From Tropicibacter naphthalenivorans (GTDB taxonomy: Bacteria; Pseudomonadota; Alphaproteobacteria; Rhodobacterales; Rhodobacteraceae), in NCBI RefSeq assembly GCF_900176475.1, contig NZ_FWXX01000002.1:710987-774986 (forward strand): DNA of 64,000 nucleotides, given 5' to 3'. Shown here piece by piece: positions 1 through 8,145 of this stretch. Under the pieces are notes generated by a model. That model saw only the letters and a program-made list of their open reading frames with translations. It made no database searches and was not told where the DNA came from. Made by a program: the position numbers and the translations under genes. Within the stretch, counting starts at the first letter, position 1, and each line of letters begins with the position of its first letter.

Positions 1-38
1 AACACATGGCCGCCGCAGGCGTCCCCGTCCGGCTGTGA
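1..38 (+). CDS. hisF: HisF C-terminus (partial), imidazole glycerol phosphate synthase cyclase subunit
   Basis: Only the last 11 codons and the stop are inside the window, read in the frame starting at base 3; the peptide ends HMAAAGVPVRL. This matches the C-terminus I remember for alphaproteobacterial HisF (AKAHMAAAGIPVR-type ending). HisF is the cyclase half of the HisFH complex and makes imidazole glycerol phosphate plus AICAR. The assignment is supported by hisE, which lies 416 bases downstream on the same strand. The TGA overlaps a possible GTG start of the next gene. The rest of the gene is to the left of the window. Confidence 0.6.
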   Translation, partial: HMAAAGVPVRL

Positions 39-442
39 GGAGCGACGGGGCAGACGTGACCGTCCAAGAGGGCGAGGTCGAACAGACGCAGTGCAACTGC
101 TGCGGCAAGCCGACCACGGTTGTGACCGGCTACCTGACCTCGGGCGATTACTCCGCCGGGTGGTACACCGTGGGCGTGACGCTGGACGCGCCGGGGCACC
201 TGCCCCTGCTGCGGCTTTACATCGGCGACTGGTCCGAAGGCGCCGGGCCCGATGAACGCTGGGGCTTTCGCATCGGCATCGACGGCGACGGGCCGCAGCT
301 GGTCGACTGGAGCGCCGAAGACCGCAGCGAAGCCGCCCCCGTCTTTACCCCGCTGGACCGCGCGCAGGTGCTGGGCACCCCGATGGAACGGCAGATTTTC
401 ACGCTGGTCGAGCGTATCCTGACGCAAGACAGCCGCCTTTAA
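35..442 (+). CDS. Small conserved hypothetical protein between hisF and hisE
   Basis: A 135-residue protein of unknown function. It has a CNCC cluster with GKPTTVV near residues 20-28, which could hold a metal, followed by a beta-rich, acidic body with no signal peptide or membrane segment. The start is uncertain: GTG at 35 overlaps the hisF stop, while an in-frame GTG at 56 has an AGGAG-like element at 39-43 about 12 bases upstream and would give 128 residues. It sits 11 bases before hisE and is probably cotranscribed with the his genes. No known histidine enzyme matches it; a link to the pathway is only inferred from position. Confidence 0.7.
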   Translation: MRSDGADVTVQEGEVEQTQCNCCGKPTTVVTGYLTSGDYSAGWYTVGVTLDAPGHLPLLRLYIGDWSEGAGPDERWGFRIGIDGDGPQLVDWSAEDRSEAAPVFTPLDRAQVLGTPMERQIFTLVERILTQDSRL

Positions 443-453
443 GGACCACAGGG

Positions 454-765
454 ATGACCCTCGAAGAGCTTGAACAGATCGTCGCCGCCCGCGCCTCCGC
501 CTCGCCCGACGAAAGCTGGACCGCGAAGCTGCTGGCCAAGGGGCCGGAAAAATGCGCCGAAAAGTTCGGCGAAGAGGCGGTCGAGGCGATCATCGAAGCG
601 GTCAAGAACGACCCGGAAAAGCTCGCCTCCGAAGCCGCCGACGTGCTGTTCCACCTGCTGGTGATGCTGCGCGCGCGCGGCGTCAGCGTGGCGCAAGTGA
701 TGGATGTGCTGGCCTCGCGCCAGTCGCAATCGGGCCTCGCCGAGAAAGCCTCTCGCCCAAAGTAA
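454..765 (+). CDS. hisE: Phosphoribosyl-ATP pyrophosphatase HisE
   Basis: Hydrolyses phosphoribosyl-ATP to phosphoribosyl-AMP, the second step of histidine synthesis, in the cytoplasm. The 103-residue length is typical of stand-alone HisE. The all-helical MazG-like fold shows in GPEKCAEKFGEEAVE around residues 31-45, which carries the metal-binding glutamates, and in the following EAADVLFHLLVML segment with its conserved aspartate. The start is an ATG preceded by AAGGA and an ACAGGG stretch. It is the last gene of a his segment with hisF; a convergent CoA-binding gene follows, with an inverted repeat in the gap. Confidence 0.95.
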   Translation: MTLEELEQIVAARASASPDESWTAKLLAKGPEKCAEKFGEEAVEAIIEAVKNDPEKLASEAADVLFHLLVMLRARGVSVAQVMDVLASRQSQSGLAEKASRPK

Positions 766-783
766 CGCGCCAAATCACGGGAC

Positions 784-816
784 GGTGGGCGGGGCGCCTT
801 TGCCGCAGGCAAACAG
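784..816. repeat. Intergenic inverted-repeat element, copy 1 (diverged)
   Basis: Contains GGTGGGC, then GGCGCC, then a perfect inverted repeat TTTGCC-GCA-GGCAAA (799-813) followed by CAG. The same order of blocks occurs at 23871-23923 and 26010-26064, where the palindrome is one base pair longer. This copy lies between the convergent 3' ends of hisE and the CoA-binding gene, so it may act as a transcript-end structure. Confidence 0.6.
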
Positions 817-828
817 CGCCGTCTGCCG

Positions 829-1296
829 TCACAGCTTGGACGAAATCACACCGGTGTTGAACCCGCCCATGCGCAACTCGCCGAACAGGCGTTGATACTC
901 GATCTTGGGGCACAGGTTCTGGATCACATCCACGCCCGCCTCATGCGCCTTGGCCGCCGCTTCGGGATGGCTCACCCCGATCTGCATCCAGATCGTTTTC
1001 AGCGCCGGAAACACCTCCAGGGCCTCATCGACGATGGGCGGTACATGCTCGGACCGGCGAAAGATATCCACCATATCCACGTCTTTGGGGCAATCGGCCA
1101 AACTGGCCCGCACCTCTTGGCCGAACAGCATCTTCCCCGCAGCGCCGGGATTGACCGGGATCACCGTGAACCCCTTGAGCGACAAATACCGCGCCACGTA
1201 ATAGCTGGGGCGCACAGGGTTCAGCGACACCCCCACCACTGCCACCACCTTGGTGCGTTGCAGGATCGTTTTGATATCAGAGTCGGAATAGCGCAT
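829..1296 (-). CDS. CoA-binding (Rossmann) domain protein, YccU-like
   Basis: A 155-residue single-domain protein of the CoA_binding family, which resembles the nucleotide-binding half of succinyl-CoA synthetase alpha. The sequence shows VVAVVGVSLNPVRPSYYV near residues 17-34, a Rossmann GxS turn, then TVIPVNPGAAG and a KTIWMQIGV strand near the middle. No catalytic partner domain is present. Family members bind CoA or a related nucleotide, and their role is undefined. It starts with ATG at 1296 with no strong ribosome site. A minus-strand terminator lies between this gene and the DUF2235 gene upstream, so it probably has its own promoter. Confidence 0.85.
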   Translation of the reverse strand: MRYSDSDIKTILQRTKVVAVVGVSLNPVRPSYYVARYLSLKGFTVIPVNPGAAGKMLFGQEVRASLADCPKDVDMVDIFRRSEHVPPIVDEALEVFPALKTIWMQIGVSHPEAAAKAHEAGVDVIQNLCPKIEYQRLFGELRMGGFNTGVISSKL

Positions 1297-1321
1297 GGGC
1301 TGAGCCTATCCGCCTTTCCCA

Positions 1322-1354
1322 CAAAGAAAAAGCGCCCGAGTGACACCCGGGCGC
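1322..1354 (-). terminator. Rho-independent terminator after the DUF2235 gene
   Basis: GCGCCCG (1332-1338) pairs with CGGGCGC (1348-1354) around a nine-base loop; read on the minus strand the stem is followed by TTTTTCTTTG. It lies about 125 bases after the stop of the 1478-2536 gene. Confidence 0.8.
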
Positions 1355-1379
1355 AAGTTACGGAACGAGGGACAGTGAA

Positions 1380-1408
1380 GGTCTCGCGGGGGTTCCGTCC
1401 CCGCGACC
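1380..1408. other. Strong GC hairpin without T-tract
   Basis: GGTC-T-CGCGGGG (1380-1391) pairs with CCCCGCG-ACC (1399-1408) around GTTCCGT, with one bulged base. Neither strand has a T-run after it. It sits between the DUF2235 stop and the terminator at 1322-1354, so it may be an RNA 3' structure or a protein site. Function unknown. Confidence 0.5.
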
Positions 1409-1477
1409 TGAACAAGAGATAGGCGCGAAAGACACAGTTTAAACCCCGCTCAAGGCTTCGTGAGTAAAAATTCTTGA

Positions 1478-2536
1478 CTAGCCCTTAACAGCCACTTTCG
1501 GCGTGATCTGCCTGCGCACCGCAACGCTGTCGTGCAGCCGCTCGGACGGGTCCGCTCCGACCACACGCGGCCTGCGCAGCACAAACAGCTTGGCGATCCC
1601 GGTCCACAGCCCCACCGAGGGCGCATCCGGATCGCAGGGAAACCGCAGCCGCCATCCGTCCGGCAAGGCCACGCCGCGTTCCTCCAGCCGTTCAACCATC
1701 CAGACCAGCGGGATGTTCGACAGCGGCCGCCCGGCCTGAAACTCGCCCAACTGCCCGCCCACATCGGCGTGGGTGCCACGAAACCAGACCTGCTCGACGT
1801 GGCCTTGCCAGCCCGGCGGACAGGACCACAGCACCGGCGCATAGGCGTTGCGCGTCTCGTCCAGCGCCAGCGCGTGAAAGCCCGCCTTGATCGACGGCCC
1901 CAGCTCGTGCGAGTGAAAGCCATGCTGCGCCTCGGACAGCCGCCACAGGATCGGCAAGCGCAGGCCCAGCGCCTTGACCGTGTCCCAGACGCCGACCATC
2001 TCGATCTGCACGCCCGCGTGGCAATAGGCATCGTGGAACACCCGGTCCATGCCAGCGCCGGACTGAAACTGATACAGCCTGTACGCCTGACGAATATTGC
2101 GCTCGGTGGCGCAATCGGCGCGCAAAAGGCCCACGCGGTCAATGATCCCCGCCAAGGACCGCACCGCATACCCCCCGCGCGAGTAGCCCAGCAGGAAAAT
2201 CCGGTCACCGGGCCGATAGCGCGAGGCCAAGTACCCGTAAGCCCTACGGATTTGCCGGTTAATGCCGCGCCCAGTGGCAACCCCCGGCGTGTCGCGCCAA
2301 TCGCTCCACTGGACGCCGGCCTCGTAGTACAGCGACACGCGCCCGCCCTCTTTGAGCAGGCGATAGGTCAGACCCGCGTTGGTTTCCCAGCCCTCGCGGA
2401 GCGTCGACATGGTGCCATCCAGGATGATGACGTGATCCATCGGACCACGGCGCGCAGAATAGGCCGAGTGGCCCGAGGCAAAGCGCCGCCGGACCCACCC
2501 GAGAACCGTATCACTCAGCCGCGATCTTTGATCCAT
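1478..2536 (-). CDS. DUF2235 family alpha/beta hydrolase (Tle1-like phospholipase fold)
   Basis: A 352-residue putative serine hydrolase. The nucleophile elbow GYSRG is at residues 117-121 (Ser119), preceded by the strand DRIFLL; a later WFRGTHADVGG motif fits the catalytic His/Asp region of DUF2235 proteins, and IILDGT near residue 37 is the usual N-terminal motif. Some members of this superfamily are type VI secretion lipase effectors, but no secretion genes, PAAR or VgrG are nearby, so a housekeeping role is equally likely. The ATG at 2536 has GAGGG just upstream and overlaps the 3' end of the preceding molybdenum hydroxylase gene by 26 bases, implying translational coupling. A terminator follows. 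Confidence 0.8.
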   Translation of the reverse strand: MDQRSRLSDTVLGWVRRRFASGHSAYSARRGPMDHVIILDGTMSTLREGWETNAGLTYRLLKEGGRVSLYYEAGVQWSDWRDTPGVATGRGINRQIRRAYGYLASRYRPGDRIFLLGYSRGGYAVRSLAGIIDRVGLLRADCATERNIRQAYRLYQFQSGAGMDRVFHDAYCHAGVQIEMVGVWDTVKALGLRLPILWRLSEAQHGFHSHELGPSIKAGFHALALDETRNAYAPVLWSCPPGWQGHVEQVWFRGTHADVGGQLGEFQAGRPLSNIPLVWMVERLEERGVALPDGWRLRFPCDPDAPSVGLWTGIAKLFVLRRPRVVGADPSERLHDSVAVRRQITPKVAVKG

Positions 2537-4805
2537 CCCTCAACATGTCCCACATACGCATCGGGGTGAACGGCATGTCCACCTGCCGGATGCCGCGATC
2601 CCACAGCGCGTCCTGCACCGCGTTCGACACGGCGGCCATGGCGCCCACGGTCCCCGCCTCGCCGCAGCCTTTCATCCCCATGGGGTTGGCGGTCGACGGC
2701 ACCGGCTCGGTGTCAAAACCGATCATCGGCACGTCCAGCGCCCGCGGCATGGCGTAATCCATGAAGGTCGCGGTCAAAAGCTGGCCATCCTCGTCATAGA
2801 CAACCCGTTCGCTCATCGCTTGACCGATGCCCTGGACAACGCCGCCGTGGACCTGCCCCTGCGCCAGCATCGGGTTGATCAGATTGCCGAAATCGTCGAC
2901 CACGTTAAAGCGATCCACCCGCGCGACACCCGTGTCCGGGTCAATTTCCACCTCGGCCACGTGGCAGCCGTTGGGATAGCTGCGCCCCGGCAAGGTCGCC
3001 GTTGCCTGCCACGTCAGCAGATCCTCGCGGCCTGCCTCGCGCGCCATCTGTGCTGCTTCGATCATGGTGGGGGACAGGTTCGACCCCTCGGCGCGAAAGC
3101 GCTCGTCGTCAAAGCTGATCTCGGACGCCGCGACGCCCATTTCATCGGCGAGGAACTCGGCAAAGCCCTGCTTCATCTCGGCCACCGCTTGCAGCGTCAC
3201 GTTGGTCTGCACGGTGACAGAGCGCGACCCGCCCGTTCCCCCGCCCGAGGCGATGCGGTCAGAATCGCCCTGCACCACCTCGATCAGCTCGGCGGGAATG
3301 CCGGTCTGGTCGGACAGGAACTGGCGGAACACGGTTTCGTGCCCTTGGCCGTTCGACTGGGTGCCCACGTAGATCAGCGCGCCGCCTCCTTCGGTGAATT
3401 CGACCTTAACGTCTTCGTTCGGTGCGCCGAGGATAGACTCGATATAATAACAAATGCCCAAGCCGCGCAGTTTTCCCGCCGCCTCGGACGCCGCTTTGCG
3501 CGCGGCAAAGCCCGTCATATCGGCCAAATCCGCGCCATGGGCCATCACCCGGGGGAAATCGCCCACGTCATAGGTCTCTCCCACCACGGTCTTATACGGA
3601 AAATCTTTGATAAAGTTGATGCGCCGCAGCTCTAGCGGGTCAACGCCCAGCTCGCGCGCGGCGCGGTCCATGATCCGTTCCAGCACATAGATCGCCTCGG
3701 GGCGGCCTGCCCCGCGATAAGCGTCGGTCTGGCAGGTGTTGGTGTAGAACCCTTCGGTGCGCAGATAGGCCGTCTGGATGTCATAGGTCCCGGTCAGCAC
3801 CCGCGCGAACAGGTTCGACTGGATCGGCTGGCCGAACTGCGAGTTATACGCCCCAAGGTTACAGCGGTTGTGCACCCGGTAGGCGGTGATCTTGTTGCTC
3901 TCGTCAAAGGCCAGCTCGGCAGTCGTGGTCAGATCGCGCCCGCCGTTGTCGGTCAGCATCGCTTCGGTGCGGTCGGACATCCAAGCCACCGGGCGGCCCA
4001 GCTTTTTCGCCGCATAGGGGACAAAGAAATACTCGGGGTAGATCATCCCCTTCATCCCAAAGCCGCCGCCCACGTCGGGGTTGACCGTGTGGATCGCCTC
4101 TGGCGGCAGACCAAAGGCGCGGGACAGTTCGCGTTTCATCACCCAGACGCCCTGCCCGCCAAAGGTCAGGTGCAGGCGGTCGTCCTTATACTCGGCAAAG
4201 CAGCCGCGCGGCTCCATCGAGTTGGCGATGATGCGGTTGTCATCCACTTGCAGGGTGACGGTCTTGGCCGCGGTTTTGAACGCCGCTTCGGTCGCCGCCT
4301 CGTCGCCGAGGCCGAAATCAAAGGCGCGGTTGCCGGGGGCTTCGGGGTGGATGGTGGTCTCGCCCATTTCCAGCGCAAGGCTGACGGGCAGCTCTTCGTA
4401 GTCAAAGTCGATCAGCTCGGCGGCGTCGCGCGCCTGTTGCAGTGTCTCGGCGACGATCACGGCGATGGCCTCACCGACGAAACGCACCACGCCTTCGGCG
4501 AGGACCGGGCGCTTGGGGGCCGCGCCCTTGGTGCCGTCGCGGTTGTCCACGGTCACCGCCCACATGTCGGTCTTGATCCCGTCGTCCAGCATGTCCTGCG
4601 CGGTGAAAATGCCGTGCACGCCATCGGCGGCGCGGGCGTCCTCCAGCCCGAGGCTGATGATCCGCGCATGGGCGACGGGCGAGCGAAAGACATAGGCCCG
4701 CAGCGCATCCTGGGGAAAGATGTCCTCCATATAGCGGCCCTGCCCGGTCAGAAACCGCTGATCTTCAACTCGTGTGACCGACTGGCTCTTGCCGAAATTG
4801 TCCAT
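2511..4805 (-). CDS. Molybdenum hydroxylase large subunit, form II CODH (CoxL)-like
   Basis: A 764-residue subunit of the xanthine dehydrogenase/CO dehydrogenase family that binds the molybdopterin cofactor. It opens with GKSQSVTRVEDQRFLTGQG, typical of CoxL, carries GGFGMKG in the cofactor region, and ends with GCGEAGTVG, which holds the catalytic glutamate. The signature AYRGAGR near residue 365 is the form II motif; true CO-oxidising form I enzymes have AYRCSFR. The substrate is therefore unknown. The start is ATG 4805 with GAGGAG upstream. The usual small [2Fe-2S] and FAD subunit genes are not adjacent: a decarboxylase gene lies upstream and a hydrolase overlaps downstream. Confidence 0.88.
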   Translation of the reverse strand: MDNFGKSQSVTRVEDQRFLTGQGRYMEDIFPQDALRAYVFRSPVAHARIISLGLEDARAADGVHGIFTAQDMLDDGIKTDMWAVTVDNRDGTKGAAPKRPVLAEGVVRFVGEAIAVIVAETLQQARDAAELIDFDYEELPVSLALEMGETTIHPEAPGNRAFDFGLGDEAATEAAFKTAAKTVTLQVDDNRIIANSMEPRGCFAEYKDDRLHLTFGGQGVWVMKRELSRAFGLPPEAIHTVNPDVGGGFGMKGMIYPEYFFVPYAAKKLGRPVAWMSDRTEAMLTDNGGRDLTTTAELAFDESNKITAYRVHNRCNLGAYNSQFGQPIQSNLFARVLTGTYDIQTAYLRTEGFYTNTCQTDAYRGAGRPEAIYVLERIMDRAARELGVDPLELRRINFIKDFPYKTVVGETYDVGDFPRVMAHGADLADMTGFAARKAASEAAGKLRGLGICYYIESILGAPNEDVKVEFTEGGGALIYVGTQSNGQGHETVFRQFLSDQTGIPAELIEVVQGDSDRIASGGGTGGSRSVTVQTNVTLQAVAEMKQGFAEFLADEMGVAASEISFDDERFRAEGSNLSPTMIEAAQMAREAGREDLLTWQATATLPGRSYPNGCHVAEVEIDPDTGVARVDRFNVVDDFGNLINPMLAQGQVHGGVVQGIGQAMSERVVYDEDGQLLTATFMDYAMPRALDVPMIGFDTEPVPSTANPMGMKGCGEAGTVGAMAAVSNAVQDALWDRGIRQVDMPFTPMRMWDMLRDGSKIAAE

Positions 4806-4878
4806 GGGGTGTCTCCTCGCGCATGTCTTGAGGCGGACTGTAGCGGGCAAAGCGCCCGTGTCCACCCCGGCGCCGGAG

Positions 4879-5997
4879 CTATCGCGCCAAAGTCACCACC
4901 CGCCGCGCGCCATAGCCGTTAAAGCGGGTCGAAAGCGCGGTGGAATAAGCCCCGCAGGCTTCGAACAGCAGGTAGTCGTCGTCGCGCAGATCGCCGGGTA
5001 AGGCGACGCGCTCGGACAGGCGGTCAAGGCTGTCGCAGGTGGGGCCAAAGACGGTGAATTCACGCGCGGGGCCAAGGCGCGGCTGCCCCTGCGGGGTCAG
5101 CACCCGGATGCGCCCGCCGGGGCCAAGGTCGCGCCATTCGCTCAGCCCGCCGTAGATCCCATCGTTGAGGAAGACCGCCCCGCCGGTGACCGCCTTGGCA
5201 CGCAGCGCCAGCTGATAGCTCTCGGCGACCATGGCGCGCCCCGGCTCGCAGACCAGAGGAGGCGGGGCGTCAAAAGCCACCGTCGCAGCGGCCCGGATGG
5301 CGGTGAAAATCCGTTCCAGATCCGGGGCCTCGCCGCCCCGATGCGCCGGAAAGCCGCCGCCCACGTTCAGCCGATGCAAGGCGATGTGGTGGTCGCGGGT
5401 CAGGTCTCCGATGGCGGTGATGTAGCTGACCCAGGCCAGCGGGTCGTCGCATTGCGTGCCGGGATGAAAGGTCACCGAGGGCAAGCCGCCGCGCGCGATC
5501 ACTGCCCGCAGCAGCGCCGCCGTCTCGTCCAGCCCCGCGCCGAACTTGGAGCCAAAGTCATAAACTGCGCCCTTGACCGGCAGTTTCAGCCGCACCGCGA
5601 TGTCGAGGCCATGCAGATCGCCCAGCTTGTCCAGCTCTGACATCCGGTCCACCGACCAACTGGCGCAGCCGTAATCGCGGGCCTGCGCGATCTCGGCCCT
5701 TGAACGCACCGGGTTGTGGTAGTGCAAAACCGCGTCCGGCGCGATGTCGCGCACCAGCGCCATTTCCTCGATTGAGGCGACGTCAAAGGCGGTCATCCCC
5801 GCGCTCACCAGCGTCTCGATCACGCCGCGATCCGGGTTGGCTTTGACCGCGTATGTCGTCAGGCCGGGAAAGCCTTTGTGAAAGGTGTCCGCCGTTTGCC
5901 GCAGCCGCGCCGGGTCAAAAAAGAACACCGGGTCGTCCGGCTGCATCTTTGCCAGCCAAATGCCGGGATCGGTTTGAAATGCCTGTTGAAGTCCCAT
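4879..5997 (-). CDS. Ornithine/lysine-type PLP decarboxylase (fold type III)
   Basis: A 372-residue member of the alanine-racemase-fold decarboxylases (eukaryotic-type ODC family). The PLP lysine is in YAVKANPD near residue 44, the phosphate-binding glycine loop is VGGGFPAH, EPGRAMV follows, the C-terminal catalytic cysteine is in GPTCDSLD, and the C-terminal GAYSTALSTRFNGY is intact. Family enzymes decarboxylate ornithine to putrescine or lysine to cadaverine; substrate choice cannot be read here. The start is ATG 5997. A divergent Lrp/AsnC regulator begins about 110 bases away, with operator-like repeats between, so the pair is probably a regulator and its target. Putrescine would feed the Puu-type genes at 34-39 kb. 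Confidence 0.92.
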   Translation of the reverse strand: MGLQQAFQTDPGIWLAKMQPDDPVFFFDPARLRQTADTFHKGFPGLTTYAVKANPDRGVIETLVSAGMTAFDVASIEEMALVRDIAPDAVLHYHNPVRSRAEIAQARDYGCASWSVDRMSELDKLGDLHGLDIAVRLKLPVKGAVYDFGSKFGAGLDETAALLRAVIARGGLPSVTFHPGTQCDDPLAWVSYITAIGDLTRDHHIALHRLNVGGGFPAHRGGEAPDLERIFTAIRAAATVAFDAPPPLVCEPGRAMVAESYQLALRAKAVTGGAVFLNDGIYGGLSEWRDLGPGGRIRVLTPQGQPRLGPAREFTVFGPTCDSLDRLSERVALPGDLRDDDYLLFEACGAYSTALSTRFNGYGARRVVTLAR

Positions 5998-6029
5998 CGC
6001 GCGCGCCTTTTCGGTTGATCTGGCTTTAG

Positions 6030-6090
6030 CTTTGCAAAGGAAACGCTCGATTTCACGTGGCAGACATGGCAAGCTGCCTGGAATTTCACG
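6030..6090. promoter_or_regulatory. Operator-like repeats between decarboxylase and Lrp gene
   Basis: The divergent intergenic region holds a perfect palindrome CTTTGCAAAG (6030-6039), two direct copies of ATTTCACG (6050-6057 and 6083-6090, 33 bases or about three helical turns apart), and between them an inverted repeat GGCAG-N10-CTGCC (6059-6078). Lrp/AsnC proteins bind as multimers to phased sites, so this is a plausible binding region. The function is inferred. Confidence 0.45.
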
Positions 6091-6109
6091 ACAAATCGCA
6101 GGGCAAATG

Positions 6110-6541
6110 ATGCAGATCGACGAAACGGACCAAGCCTTGATCGCCGCCCTAACCGAAAACGCGCGCCTGCCGGTGGCCGATCTGGCGCGGCGGCTGGGGG
6201 TCGCGCGGACCACGGTTCAGGCGCGGATTGACCGGCTGGTGGATCGCGGGTTGATCACCGGCTTTACCCTGCGCAAAGGCCCGGGACTGCGCCCCCCTTT
6301 GCGCGCCACGGTGTTGATCAGCGTTGAACCGCGCGCCACCCCCGCCGTGCTGGACCGGCTCAAAGCCTTGCCGCAGGTGGATTGCGTGCACACCACGTCG
6401 GGGCGCTTTGACCTGATCGCGCAGTTGGCCGCACAGGACACCGAAACGCTGGACCGCTGCCTTGACAGCATCGGCGAGGCGAAGGGGGTGAAAAGCTCGG
6501 AGAGCCTTATTCACCTGTCCACGCGCATCGACAGGACGTGA
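6110..6541 (+). CDS. Lrp/AsnC family transcriptional regulator
   Basis: A 143-residue regulator with the classic two-part layout: an N-terminal helix-turn-helix (IDETDQALIAAL, then LPVADLARRLGVARTTVQAR, residues about 3-50) and a C-terminal ligand-binding RAM/AsnC domain (LRATVLISVE through TTSGRFDLIAQLA). ATG codons at 6107 and 6110 are both possible; 6110 gives MQIDETDQ, the usual beginning. It is divergent from the ornithine/lysine decarboxylase and probably responds to an amino acid or polyamine to control it. Its TGA (6539-6541) abuts the convergent yciB stop with no spacer. Confidence 0.92.
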   Translation: MQIDETDQALIAALTENARLPVADLARRLGVARTTVQARIDRLVDRGLITGFTLRKGPGLRPPLRATVLISVEPRATPAVLDRLKALPQVDCVHTTSGRFDLIAQLAAQDTETLDRCLDSIGEAKGVKSSESLIHLSTRIDRT

Positions 6542-7150
6542 TTACTCCGCAGGCTCGTCGCTTTCCTCGAGGGCGTATTCCTTGAACAGCTTGCCCTGAA
6601 AGATGAAGAACAGGAAAATCGCCGCCGTCAGCCCGAAGGTCTTGAAATAGACCCAAGTCTCGGTGGTCTGCGTGCGCCAGATGATCTCGTTCAGCGCCGC
6701 CAGACCAAAGAAGAACAGCATGATCCGCTTGGTCAGCAGCATCCAGCCTTCGTGGCGCAGGGGCATCATGCCCTCCATCACCTTTTCCAGCCAGCTTTCG
6801 CCGCGCATAATGCCAACCGCCAGCGCGCCGCCAAACAGCAGGTAGATCAGCGTCGGCTTCATCTTGAAAAAGCGTTCATCGTTCAACCAGACCGACAGCC
6901 CGCCAAAGACCACGATCAAGACCGCCGTAACGATCTGCATCAGGCTTAGGTGGCGCGTCAGTATCCACTGCGCCGCCATCGACAGCAAGAACACCGGGAT
7001 GAAGCAGGCGGTGACGACGATAAAGCCCTGATACTCGGTCCCGGCGATCTCGAAGACGCGGTCCTTGAGCCACATGTAGGCGGCAAAGAACCCGATGATC
7101 GGGCCGTACTCGAGGGCGGCTTTGACACCGGGGCTGATCTGTTTCGTCAT
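6542..7150 (-). CDS. yciB: Inner-membrane septation protein YciB/IspZ
   Basis: A 202-residue integral membrane protein with about five or six hydrophobic segments. Family features are LEYGPIIGFFAAYMW at the N-terminus, FIVVTACFIP, FGGLSVWLNDERFFKMKPT, and the C-terminal WVYFKTFGL region. YciB affects cell envelope integrity and division; its molecular activity is not settled. The start is taken at ATG 7150 because AAGGAG lies seven bases upstream; a GTG at 7153 is less well placed. In related genomes yciB sits near ftsY and an EamA transporter, as it does here. Confidence 0.93.
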   Translation of the reverse strand: MTKQISPGVKAALEYGPIIGFFAAYMWLKDRVFEIAGTEYQGFIVVTACFIPVFLLSMAAQWILTRHLSLMQIVTAVLIVVFGGLSVWLNDERFFKMKPTLIYLLFGGALAVGIMRGESWLEKVMEGMMPLRHEGWMLLTKRIMLFFFGLAALNEIIWRTQTTETWVYFKTFGLTAAIFLFFIFQGKLFKEYALEESDEPAE

Positions 7151-7186
7151 CACGAGGCTCCTTAGCGTGGGGCAGACATAAGCGCG

Positions 7187-8089
7187 CTAGCCGCCAAGCT
7201 CAACAATCACCGCGCCGATTGCGATAAGCGCCATCAGCGCGATGCGGCGCGGGCCGACCTTTTCGCCCAGCACCAGCCAGCCGATCAGCGCTGCAAACAC
7301 GGTCGAGGTTTCGCGCAGGACGGCGGCTTCGCCCACGTTGTCCAGACGCGTCGCCAGCATGATCGAGCCAAAGCTGAAGTAGGCTACAAACGCCCCTATG
7401 ATGCCGCGCGCGACCAGCGGTTTCAGCGGCGGCACATGCCCCGCGCGGCGCAGACGCACCCCCGCGATCACCGGCATCAGCCAGCCGTCGATGAAAAAGA
7501 ACCACGCGAGAAAGGTGAACGGATCGGCGGTCGCCCGGATGCCATAGGCGTCGTAGGTGGTATACAGCGCCACGAAGAGGCCCGTCGCCACCGCCAGCGC
7601 CAGCGCCTTGGGCAGCTTGTCGCGGTCGTCGGTGATGGTGCGCAGGTTATAGACCGCAAGGCCGTAGATCCCCGCCAGCAGCACCGCCACCCCCAGCCAC
7701 TGCACCGGGCCGAAATGCTCGCCAAAGATCAGCGACGCGCCGATCACCGCGAACAGCGGCCCCGTGCCACGCACCACCGGGTAGACCACGGTATAGGCGC
7801 CTTGGGTGTAGGTCATGGCTTGGAGCAGCTTGTAGGCACCGTGGATCACGAAAGCGCCGGCAAAGATCGGCCACATATGCGGCTCTGGCCACGGCACCAC
7901 GAACAGCGCGAAAGGCGCGGCCATGATCCCATAGCTAAGGTCCATGGCCCCGCGCGACAGCCACGGGTCGTGCTTGCCCTTTTGCAGCGCGCCAAACAGC
8001 GCGTGCAGGAACGCCGCAAGGACCGCGAGGGCCAGCGCGAGGTTATGCCCGGCGGCGGTGCCTTCGAGAGAAATCAACCAGTCGCTCAT
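7187..8089 (-). CDS. EamA/DMT family transporter
   Basis: A 300-residue membrane protein with about ten hydrophobic segments arranged as two EamA repeats. Examples are LALALAVLAAFLHALFGAL at the start, AVIGASLIFGEHFGPVQWLG closing the first repeat, and AALIGWLVLGEKVGPRRI closing the second; these E-x-x-x-P signatures are typical of drug/metabolite transporters. The substrate is unknown. It is 36 bases upstream of yciB on the same strand and probably cotranscribed. It starts divergently from mgtC with about 56 bases between, leaving room for only a compact promoter region. Confidence 0.9.
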   Translation of the reverse strand: MSDWLISLEGTAAGHNLALALAVLAAFLHALFGALQKGKHDPWLSRGAMDLSYGIMAAPFALFVVPWPEPHMWPIFAGAFVIHGAYKLLQAMTYTQGAYTVVYPVVRGTGPLFAVIGASLIFGEHFGPVQWLGVAVLLAGIYGLAVYNLRTITDDRDKLPKALALAVATGLFVALYTTYDAYGIRATADPFTFLAWFFFIDGWLMPVIAGVRLRRAGHVPPLKPLVARGIIGAFVAYFSFGSIMLATRLDNVGEAAVLRETSTVFAALIGWLVLGEKVGPRRIALMALIAIGAVIVELGG

Positions 8090-8145
8090 GCGGAAAATCC
8101 TGTTAAAGTGGCGAAACCGCTCTGAAATATCCCAAGAGGCACGGC

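Noticed and set aside
1478..2536. DUF2235 protein as a type VI secretion lipase effector
   Set aside because: No VgrG, PAAR, Hcp, immunity gene or other T6SS component lies nearby; the gene is translationally coupled to a metabolic enzyme.
2511..4805. True carbon monoxide dehydrogenase (form I CoxL)
   Set aside because: The active-site signature is AYRGAGR, not AYRCSFR, and the coxS/coxM partners are absent.
3870..4922. A 350-codon plus-strand frame opposite the molybdenum hydroxylase gene
   Set aside because: Antisense shadow; no ribosome site, and it continues into the neighbouring decarboxylase gene on the other strand.
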